From the NCBI GenBank assembly GCA_965530995.1, contig CBESOB010000139.1:1-7777 (forward strand): a stretch of DNA of 7,777 nt, in the 5' to 3' direction. The stretch is from JABABD01 sp965530995 (lineage in GTDB: Bacteria; Bacteroidota; Bacteroidia; Flavobacteriales; Flavobacteriaceae). This document shows positions 1 to 5,282 of the stretch, piece by piece. Each line of letters opens with the position of its first letter. Position 1 is the stretch's first letter. Made by a program: the position numbers and the translations under genes. A model generated the notes under the pieces. It did not search any database, was not told the origin of the DNA, and was given only the letters and a program-made list of their open reading frames with translations.

Positions 1-280
1 TATACAAATAGTCAAAAAGGGCAACACCTGCGGCCGCGAATAACGCTATAAGCATCCCTATACCTAGTGCCTTCCCTAAAGATACAGCACCACCATTTTC
101 CTTATCTCGATAGTGTTTAATGCCAAAGTACACAAATAATAGAGAGAGAACCATGGCCGAGTAGCCTAGGACTTCTCCGTACTCAAAACCTACATCTATG
201 CCAATCAGAAAAGGGGCTCCGAACAACACAAATCCTGCTACGAGCGAATACAATCCGTATTTAATTACCGTATTTTTCAT
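1..280 (-). CDS. DUF4199 family membrane protein, C-terminus cut by window edge
   Basis: The first 93 codons of a gene that continues past the left edge. The start is the ATG at 280-278. The reading frame is open to base 1 and begins MKNTVIKYGLYSLVAGFVLF. Two hydrophobic segments are visible at about residues 8-28 and 37-54, followed by a charged stretch (KHYRDKENGG, 55-64), a short motif (VSLGKALGIG, 66-75) and the start of a third hydrophobic segment (about 72-88). This pattern, including the 'FGIKHYRD..GG..S.GKA' signature, matches DUF4199, a Bacteroidota inner-membrane family of unknown function that usually has four membrane helices in about 160-180 residues. The gene follows the LuxR-type regulator on the same strand after a 105-nt gap with its own promoter-like motif. 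Family call from recognised pattern, not a search. No Shine-Dalgarno sequence is visible. Confidence 0.8.
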   Translation of the reverse strand, partial: MKNTVIKYGLYSLVAGFVLFGAPFLIGIDVGFEYGEVLGYSAMVLSLLFVYFGIKHYRDKENGGAVSLGKALGIGMLIALFAAAGVALFDYLY

Positions 281-306
281 ATCAAATGATTTGAAGATCA
301 GTTAGT

Positions 307-314
307 CAAAAGTA
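307..314 (-). promoter_or_regulatory. Candidate -7 element for the DUF4199 gene
   Basis: On the minus strand this reads TACTTTTG, an exact match to the Bacteroidota -7 consensus TAnnTTTG. It lies 26 nt before the ATG of the DUF4199 gene, which would leave a 5' leader of roughly 20 nt. No good -33 TTTG is found at the usual spacing (the region reads GCTTCC), so the promoter may need an activator. The palindrome at 341-370 lies just upstream. The match is seen in the sequence; function is inferred. Confidence 0.45.
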
Positions 315-340
315 GGTCGCAAGAGGAAAAGGAAGCTCAT

Positions 341-370
341 ACTAAAGTACTAAATTGTTAATACTTTAGT
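341..370. promoter_or_regulatory. 30-bp hyphenated palindrome, possible operator
   Basis: Perfect 9-bp arms ACTAAAGTA (341-349) and TACTTTAGT (362-370). On the minus strand the interior also pairs, by one G-T wobble and three A-T pairs, leaving a CAAT tetraloop, so the whole element could fold as a 13-bp stem in RNA. It is AT-rich and is not followed by a continuous T run on either strand, so a terminator is less likely than a protein-binding site. Its centre (355.5) would lie about 55 bp upstream of the start predicted from the TAnnTTTG element at 314-307, a normal position for an activator. Confidence 0.45.
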
Positions 371-385
371 CGTAATACCCATAAA

Positions 386-796
386 TTAAATAATATTCAA
401 GCCCTTTGAGATTTGGATGGCCTGTGTGCGTCGCTTAGCATTCAGTTTCAATAAAACACTAGAAACGTGGCTCTTGATGGTGCTTTCCGATACAAATAAT
501 TTGTTGGCAATCTCCTGGTTAGACAGGCCTAAGGCAATCTCTTGAAGTACTTCATATTCTCGATTGCTCAACCCAAGTTCCTTGATCTTTTGATGGTCAA
601 TGGCCTTTGGTTGATCAGTTTCCTCATGGCTGGTTCTTTTGTTGATGAAAACGCCTATAATGAAAAACACGATCGCCACGATAGAAATAACAATCTCTGT
701 TTGGAGATTTCCACGCATCAATGCATATGAACTCAGTCTGAAAAGTATTAACAATGCTAGAATCAAAAGCCCGAAAATGAGAATCGTTTTCTTCAC
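386..796 (-). CDS. Membrane-anchored LuxR/NarL-type HTH regulator
   Basis: A 136-residue protein with two hydrophobic segments (about 4-26, with Arg20 inside, and 34-52), a charged linker (53-73) and a C-terminal LuxR-type HTH domain (about 74-134). The HTH is complete: LSNREYEVL (76-84), LSNQEIANKLFVSESTIKSH (91-110) with the recognition helix at about 104-117, and a final amphipathic helix. There is no receiver domain, so it is not a standard response regulator. The positive residues MKK at the N-terminus and NKR after the second segment suggest both ends are cytoplasmic, with a short periplasmic loop, which tethers the DNA-binding domain to the inner membrane. The start is GTG at 796-794. 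It is the only usable start, because an in-frame TAA (the stop of the dehydrogenase gene) lies three codons upstream and the first membrane segment begins at residue 4. The gap to the dehydrogenase is 9 nt. Its signal and targets are unknown. Confidence 0.85.
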   Translation of the reverse strand: MKKTILIFGLLILALLILFRLSSYALMRGNLQTEIVISIVAIVFFIIGVFINKRTSHEETDQPKAIDHQKIKELGLSNREYEVLQEIALGLSNQEIANKLFVSESTIKSHVSSVLLKLNAKRRTQAIQISKGLNII

Positions 797-805
797 ATGA
801 TACTT

Positions 806-1783
806 TTAGAAAAACCGTGTTTTTATCTTATCGACTATGGTTTGGGCCAATTTCTCTTTGCTTTCGGTAGTCCACCCAGCGATATGAGGTGTGAGAATGA
901 CATTATCTGCTTGCATTAAATATTGAAAGGCTTCAGGTAGATGGGTTCTCTTGCGTTTTCTCATCCATTTCAGTTTAGAACTGTCGGATTTGAAAAAATT
1001 CTCAAATGAAGATTTCTCATACTCCAACACATCCAATCCTGCCCCTTTTATTTTACCATCCGCTAATGCCTTGACCAAATCTTTGGTGACAATACTTTTT
1101 CCTCTCGCAGTATTCAGCAAATAGAATGGTTTACTAAAATTACTGATGAATTCATTGTTTACCATATTTCTGGTAAGTTCGGTAAGTGGTGTATGTAAAC
1201 TTAAGACATTGGCTCTTTGTTGCAATGTATTTAAAGACACCTGGGTCGCATTTTCATCTCCTACATTCTCTTTTATATCATAGCATAGCACCTCAACATC
1301 AAATCCTCTCAGTTTCTTTGAAAAGGCTTTCCCCATGTTACCATAACCAATGAGGCCAATGGTTTTATCGATAAGTTCTTCGCCTCGATTAGCTTCACGA
1401 TTCCATTCACCATTCTTAACTTCTTCATTGGCTTTATACAAATTATTCATTAAAGATAATAGCATGCCTAGTGCATGTTCTGCGACTGCATTTCTATTTC
1501 CTTCTGGTGCCGAAATAAGATAAACACCTTTTGATTCGGCATAATCCACATCAATGCTTTCTAATCCAGCTCCAACACGTCCTATGAATTTTAGTTTCTT
1601 TGCTTTGTCCAAGAAGTGCTTATCAATATCGAAACGGCTTCGTATGACAACACCCTCATAATCATGAATTATTTCTTCAATTGATTCTTTAGAAGACGTG
1701 TAGTCTTCATCATTCATAAAACCTAATCCTGAAAGTTGCTGAATTAAGAGTGGATGGTTTGTATCTAGATGGAGGATTTTCAA
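806..1783 (-). CDS. D-isomer-specific 2-hydroxyacid dehydrogenase
   Basis: A 325-residue NAD-dependent oxidoreductase of the PGDH/D-lactate dehydrogenase superfamily, interconverting a 2-hydroxyacid and a 2-oxoacid in the cytoplasm. The Rossmann motif GYGNMG (146-151) is followed by Asp169 at the end of the second strand, which favours NAD over NADP. The catalytic triad is present: Arg227 (NTARGKS), Glu256 (DVLEYE) and His300 (TPHIAGW). Residues 1-100 form the substrate-binding domain, with VGAGLESID at 70-78. The protein lacks the ACT domain of long SerA enzymes, so 3-phosphoglycerate is possible but not shown. An unusually basic segment (KLKWMRKRKRTH, 270-281) sits between the catalytic Glu and His. 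The start is TTG at 1783-1781, chosen because MKILHLDTNHPLL is the expected N-terminus of this group and the cupin stop codon is only 3 nt upstream. Both neighbours are tightly spaced, which indicates co-transcription. Substrate unknown. Confidence 0.9.
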   Translation of the reverse strand: MKILHLDTNHPLLIQQLSGLGFMNDEDYTSSKESIEEIIHDYEGVVIRSRFDIDKHFLDKAKKLKFIGRVGAGLESIDVDYAESKGVYLISAPEGNRNAVAEHALGMLLSLMNNLYKANEEVKNGEWNREANRGEELIDKTIGLIGYGNMGKAFSKKLRGFDVEVLCYDIKENVGDENATQVSLNTLQQRANVLSLHTPLTELTRNMVNNEFISNFSKPFYLLNTARGKSIVTKDLVKALADGKIKGAGLDVLEYEKSSFENFFKSDSSKLKWMRKRKRTHLPEAFQYLMQADNVILTPHIAGWTTESKEKLAQTIVDKIKTRFF

Positions 1784-1786
1784 AAG

Positions 1787-2152
1787 TTAGATTTTAGGAT
1801 ATTCTGTTTGCGTCTTTTCATGTTGCACCTTACCTGTATGGGCTGTAGAGATCTTCTCGAATAAGAGTAAATGCACTTCTTCATCATTCTTGGTCTTAGG
1901 GTTATGTTCTACCCCTTTTGGCACCACAATTATTTCGCCTTCATTAACTACTTCCGTTCTGTCCCGAAATTGCATGTATAATGTCCCCTTGATCACTTGG
2001 AATAATTCGTCTTCGTCATCATGGCTGTGCCACACAAATTCACCCTTTATCTTAGCGAGAAGGACCTGCATATTATCTACGGTAGCAATCTGATGTGGAT
2101 GCCAAGTCTTATTGAATAATGATAGTTTTTCCTTAATGTTCATTGCTTTCAT
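1787..2152 (-). CDS. Small single-domain cupin protein
   Basis: A 121-residue protein made of one cupin beta-barrel. Cupin motif 1 is seen as H42-S-H44-D-D-E-D48-E49 with Gly56 (WHSHDDEDELFQVIKG), and motif 2 as E73-(4)-P78-(4)-H83 (GEIIVVPKGVEHNP). These supply the usual metal ligands (two His, one acidic residue, one His), so a bound metal ion is likely. Small cupins of this kind include isomerases, dioxygenases and sugar- or ligand-binding proteins, and the sequence does not tell which. The gene lies between mgtE (25-nt gap) and the dehydrogenase (3-nt gap), so it may act on a related small molecule. The start could also be the second ATG at 2143-2141 (protein beginning MNIKEKLSLF), which looks more like a typical N-terminus. 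The two differ by three residues. No Shine-Dalgarno sequence separates them. Confidence 0.88.
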   Translation of the reverse strand: MKAMNIKEKLSLFNKTWHPHQIATVDNMQVLLAKIKGEFVWHSHDDEDELFQVIKGTLYMQFRDRTEVVNEGEIIVVPKGVEHNPKTKNDEEVHLLLFEKISTAHTGKVQHEKTQTEYPKI

Positions 2153-2177
2153 ATCATAAAGTTACAAAAGCTTTTGA

Positions 2178-3548
2178 TTAGATTCCTAGGATCAGCTTGG
2201 CAATTAGGAAATAGAGAAGAATACCAAAAATATCATTACTCGTAGTAATAAAAGGTCCAGTGGCTATGGCCGGGTCAATGCCTCGTTTGTTCAAGAACAA
2301 AGGCACAAAAGTCCCTATGAGTCCTGCGACTATTATCACTGCAACTAAAGAGACTGAAATCGCTAAAGCTTTATCAAGTTCATTTTCATAAACCCAGACA
2401 AAAAAGAACAAGAATATGGCTAGTATAAATCCATTCAACGCGGCTAGGAGCATTTCTTTTATCAAGCGATCATTAATACTTCCCTTCACATCATCATTGG
2501 CCAAACCTTGGACTATAATAGCACTCGATTGCACCCCAACGTTACCCGCCATGGCCGCAATCAATGGTGTAAAAAAGAAGAGTACGGCATTTTCCGCGAA
2601 AGATTCTTCAAACCCTCCCATGATCAAGAATGCCCCGATCCCTCCAAGCAACCCTAAGAACAACCAAGGTAGTCGTGCCCTAGTGAGTTCAAGAATGGTA
2701 TCATCTGCTTCTACTTCTTGAGTGATACCTGCTGCTAATTGGTAGTCTTTATCTGCTTCTTCTTTAATAACATCAATAATATCGTCGATCGTGATTCTTC
2801 CTAAAAGGGTTTGGTTTTCGTCTACTACTGGAATAGCTTCCAAATCATATTTTGCCATGACCTTTGCTACTTCCTCTACATCCTCTTCAGCCTTGACATA
2901 ATCGACATCAGACTTATAAATGTCTGAAATTTTCTGCTCACTTTTAGCAATTATTAGGTCTTTCAGGGATAGACGACCAATGAGTTTCTCTTCTTTATTG
3001 ACGACATAAATAGAATGCACTCTAGTGACATTTTCTGCTTGTATCCTAATACGTCTTAAGCAACCCGCAACGGTCCAGGTTTCATATACTTTTACAAGCT
3101 CTTTTGCCATAAGGCCTCCTGCAGAATCTTCGTCATAGGCCAACAATTCTTGGATATCTGCTGCGAGTTCTTCGTCTTCTATCTGGGCAATAACCCTTTC
3201 TTGACGTTCTTCCGGAAGTTCCGCGATAATATCTGCGGCATCATCGGTATCCAGCTCTTCAATCTCTTCCGCGATTTCTTTTGCCGAAAGTGACGCCAAG
3301 ATTTTTTCTCGATCGTCATCATCCAACTCCATCAAGATGTCAGCCGTTTTTTCGCTATCGAGCAACTTGATGATATACGTCGCTTGATCTATACTAAAAT
3401 CATCAAATATTTCAGCGATATCGGCAGGATGAAATTCGGAAAGCAAGTCAAGGGTGCCCTTATCATCCTTGTTTTCAACAAGAAAGAGCACTTGTTCGAT
3501 CAACTCATCCGTGATCTTGAATTGTATGTTTTCGTTATTTTCTGACAT
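2178..3548 (-). CDS. mgtE: Magnesium transporter MgtE
   Basis: A 456-residue homodimeric Mg2+ channel/transporter of the inner membrane. Domains in order: MgtE N domain (about 34-138, acidic, with helical repeats such as LDDDDREKILASLS), two CBS domains (about 139-200 and 203-265) that bind Mg2+ and gate the pore, a connecting plug helix (about 270-290), and a membrane domain with five helices (about 292-312, 316-338, 364-387, 394-419, 434-454). The pore signature AGNVGVQSS (334-342) is present, and Asp439 in TTSNDIFG matches the family's essential pore aspartate. Length is normal. The start was set to ATG at 3548-3546. An in-frame TTG at 3563 would add only five residues (MSRNL) and has no better ribosome-binding site. 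The gene begins 35 nt after rsmA and is followed by the cupin gene. No Mg2+-sensing leader was seen in that short gap, so gating by the CBS/N domains is probably the main control. Confidence 0.96.
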   Translation of the reverse strand: MSENNENIQFKITDELIEQVLFLVENKDDKGTLDLLSEFHPADIAEIFDDFSIDQATYIIKLLDSEKTADILMELDDDDREKILASLSAKEIAEEIEELDTDDAADIIAELPEERQERVIAQIEDEELAADIQELLAYDEDSAGGLMAKELVKVYETWTVAGCLRRIRIQAENVTRVHSIYVVNKEEKLIGRLSLKDLIIAKSEQKISDIYKSDVDYVKAEEDVEEVAKVMAKYDLEAIPVVDENQTLLGRITIDDIIDVIKEEADKDYQLAAGITQEVEADDTILELTRARLPWLFLGLLGGIGAFLIMGGFEESFAENAVLFFFTPLIAAMAGNVGVQSSAIIVQGLANDDVKGSINDRLIKEMLLAALNGFILAIFLFFFVWVYENELDKALAISVSLVAVIIVAGLIGTFVPLFLNKRGIDPAIATGPFITTSNDIFGILLYFLIAKLILGI

Positions 3549-3583
3549 GAGATTTCTGGACAAGCTCGAAATGACAAAACTAT

Positions 3584-4363
3584 TTATTTCTTGCTATCGC
3601 CTTCTATTAATAGTGTTAGCTCAATGAACCTCTTAACGCTCAATTGTTCTGGACGCTGGCCAAAGATAACATCTTCTCTTAAATTATCGCTTAGATCAAG
3701 AGTTTTTAGGCTATTGCGTAATGTTTTGCGCCGTTGCTGAAAAGCAGTCTTCACTACTCTAAAGAACAATTTCTCATCACAAGGCAATTCATAGTCATCT
3801 TTTCGGATTAATCTAAGAACACCTGATTCGACTTTTGGTGGTGGATTGAACACTTGAGGTGGTACTGAAAACAAATACTCGGCATTGTAGAATGCCTGCA
3901 CTAATACTGAAAGTATGCCGTATACCTTGGATCCTTCCTTATGACAGATACGCTCAGCAACCTCTTTTTGGAACATCCCGGTAAATTCTGGAATTTGGCG
4001 GCGAAATTCTAAAGTCTTGAAAACTATTTGAGTTGAGATATTATAAGGGAAATTTCCAGTGATCGCGAATGATTGATTCTTGAAGATTTGATTTAAATCA
4101 TACTTAAGGATATTTTCTTCAATGATCCGTGATGCTAGATTCAGGAAATTGGCTTTCAAGTATTCAACTGATTCCGGATCAATCTCTATAACATAAGTGG
4201 TGATATCTTTTTTAAGTAAGTACTTCGTGAGCATACCAGTTCCGGGTCCGATTTCCAAGATCATATCATAGCCATTCAATGTCAAGGTATCAGCAATTTT
4301 TTGAGCGATGTTTTCATCAATCAAGAAATGTTGCCCTAAGTGTTTTTTGGCTCTAACGCTCAT
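3584..4363 (-). CDS. rsmA: 16S rRNA dimethyladenosine transferase RsmA (KsgA)
   Basis: A 259-residue SAM-dependent enzyme that dimethylates two adjacent adenines in the 3'-terminal hairpin of 16S rRNA (A1518 and A1519 in E. coli numbering), a late checkpoint of small-subunit assembly. The N-terminal KKHLGQHFL (6-14) is diagnostic. SAM-binding motif I is EIGPGTG (37-43), the acidic motif II is EID (60-62), and the catalytic motif IV is NFPYNIS (104-110), where most bacteria have NLPY and Bacteroidota often have NFPY. FQKEVAERI (131-139) and QQRRKTLRNSL (209-219) are also typical, as is PEQLS near the C-terminus. Length and domains are complete. The ATG at 4363 lies 17 nt after the DUF4286 stop codon, so the two are probably co-transcribed. 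Loss of this enzyme usually confers kasugamycin resistance. Confidence 0.98.
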   Translation of the reverse strand: MSVRAKKHLGQHFLIDENIAQKIADTLTLNGYDMILEIGPGTGMLTKYLLKKDITTYVIEIDPESVEYLKANFLNLASRIIEENILKYDLNQIFKNQSFAITGNFPYNISTQIVFKTLEFRRQIPEFTGMFQKEVAERICHKEGSKVYGILSVLVQAFYNAEYLFSVPPQVFNPPPKVESGVLRLIRKDDYELPCDEKLFFRVVKTAFQQRRKTLRNSLKTLDLSDNLREDVIFGQRPEQLSVKRFIELTLLIEGDSKK

Positions 4364-4380
4364 ATAAAATTGTAAATTTT

Positions 4381-4704
4381 CTAATTAAAGTTGACAGTAT
4401 ACTCATCCACGACCTGCAATTCTGTTCGGAATGCCAGCATTTTATCGGCAAACTTCTTCATACCATCCGTTCGTAATCGCTCAGCATCTTCCTTGTAATA
4501 GGCATCTAGGGCTTCCCGTGAGTAGGACCTGTATTGCACAGAATATGTGTGGCCGTCCATGTCTTCTTCTAACAAGACTTTCGTCAAGGTCGCTTTATCA
4601 AATTTCCCGGTAGCCAATACCTGAGGAATATGTTCTTTGATCCAAATGAGCCATTCGTCGTGCACAGATTCATCTATATTTATCGTGACGTTATATATTA
4701 TCAT
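4381..4704 (-). CDS. DUF4286 family protein
   Basis: A 107-residue soluble protein beginning MIIYNVTINIDESVHDEWL, which matches DUF4286, a short Bacteroidota family often found beside rsmA. The sequence suggests a ferredoxin-like alpha+beta fold of the dimeric alpha-beta barrel type: a strand at 2-11, a helix at 13-32 (ESVHDEWLIWIKEHIPQVLA), strands at about 34-46 and 52-60 (HTYSVQYRS), a helix at 63-90, and a last strand (ELQVVDEYTV, 95-104). There is no signal peptide and no membrane segment. Function is unknown. The position just before rsmA fits co-expression but does not prove a link to ribosome maturation. The gap from the acetyltransferase is 60 nt, the largest inside the cluster, and may hold a weak promoter. 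Confidence 0.85.
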   Translation of the reverse strand: MIIYNVTINIDESVHDEWLIWIKEHIPQVLATGKFDKATLTKVLLEEDMDGHTYSVQYRSYSREALDAYYKEDAERLRTDGMKKFADKMLAFRTELQVVDEYTVNFN

Positions 4705-4717
4705 TACTAGTTATTTT

Positions 4718-4750
4718 CAAGAATATAAAGTCGATTCACCTAATCTCAAA
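4718..4750 (-). promoter_or_regulatory. Weak candidate promoter before the DUF4286 gene
   Basis: On the minus strand a TTTG (4750-4747) is followed after 21 nt by TATTCTTG (4725-4718), one mismatch from the Bacteroidota -7 consensus TAnnTTTG. It would give a leader of under 15 nt before the ATG at 4704. The spacing is at the long end of the usual range and such short matches arise easily in AT-rich DNA, so this is a tentative internal promoter for DUF4286-rsmA and later genes. Confidence 0.25.
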
Positions 4751-4764
4751 ACTGATAAATCACT

Positions 4765-5277
4765 TCAAAAGGTTTTTGCAAATAACAACAGTTCTTCATC
4801 ATCATCAAAAGGAATGACCATTTTTTCGAAAGACAACCCAAGTTTTTCCAATAATTTGATAGATGCTATATTGGTTGGTAGAGTTATGGCCAAAACTTTT
4901 TCTTGTTTGAAGTCCTTCTCGGCGAGTTTTAGGATTTCAATGGAAGATTCGTATCCGAATCCTTGATTTTCATATTCAGGAAGCATAGCGAAACCGATAT
5001 CTGCATGGTCAAAATGGTCTCGCTTGTATAAACCACAAGAGCCAATGGTCTTTAAATTGGCATCTCTCAATTGTAGTTTGTAGGCACCAAAGCCATTCTC
5101 AATATAACTGGTTAAAATGGATTCCTCAATACGCTTCTTGGCATCTTCAATAGCGTGTATTTCTCTGTCACCAATATACTTGATCCAATTCGGGGTGTTG
5201 ACTAGATCGAGATAAAAAGGAGCATCATTACTCGTGAACTCCGATATTACGAGGCGCTTAGTTTCAGCAACAATCAT
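4765..5277 (-). CDS. GNAT family N-acetyltransferase (RimJ/RimL-like)
   Basis: A 170-residue cytoplasmic protein of the Acetyltransf_3 type, transferring an acetyl group from acetyl-CoA to an amine. The N-terminus has the typical ETKRLVISEFTSNDAPFYLDL (5-25). Motif A, which binds CoA pyrophosphate, is IGFAMLPEYENQGFGYES (94-111), with the glycine loop Q105-G106-F107-G108. Motif B is seen as LPTNIASIKLLEKLGLSFE (133-151), with the usual Asn-xx-Ser and LLEKLG. The C-terminus is short and acidic (FDDDEELLLFAKTF). Family members acetylate ribosomal proteins, antibiotics or small molecules. Nearby rsmA might hint at a ribosomal substrate, but the sequence does not decide this. The ATG at 5277 begins 5 nt after the TGA of the TPR gene, so the two are almost certainly in one operon. 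Confidence 0.93.
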   Translation of the reverse strand: MIVAETKRLVISEFTSNDAPFYLDLVNTPNWIKYIGDREIHAIEDAKKRIEESILTSYIENGFGAYKLQLRDANLKTIGSCGLYKRDHFDHADIGFAMLPEYENQGFGYESSIEILKLAEKDFKQEKVLAITLPTNIASIKLLEKLGLSFEKMVIPFDDDEELLLFAKTF

Positions 5278-5282
5278 AGTGT

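Noticed and set aside
30..37. GCGGCCGC, an 8-bp GC-only site in AT-rich DNA, as a possible cloning scar.
   Set aside because: It encodes Ala-Ala-Ala in frame within a membrane helix of the DUF4199 protein and the flanking codons fit the family, so it is natural coding sequence.
341..370. Reading the 30-bp palindrome as a terminator of the upstream cluster.
   Set aside because: The stem has only two G-C pairs and is followed by ATGAGCTTCC, not a T run. Partial termination cannot be excluded, but an operator fits better.
2165..2176. Perfect 12-bp palindrome CAAAAGCTTTTG between mgtE and the cupin gene.
   Set aside because: With no spacer it cannot form a hairpin loop, it has no T tract, and AT-rich short palindromes are common. 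There is no promoter nearby to suggest an operator.
2416..2721. Plus-strand open frame of 101 codons opposite the membrane domain of mgtE.
   Set aside because: MgtE is complete and strongly conserved on the other strand, and this frame is a composition shadow.
3549..3563. TTG at 3563 as the start of mgtE.
   Set aside because: It adds five residues with no family support, while an ATG directly follows.
4637..4966. Plus-strand open frame of 109 codons with a run of serines.
   Set aside because: It lies opposite the GNAT and DUF4286 genes. The serine run is the complement of the acidic DDDEE stretch, and the predicted protein has no family features.
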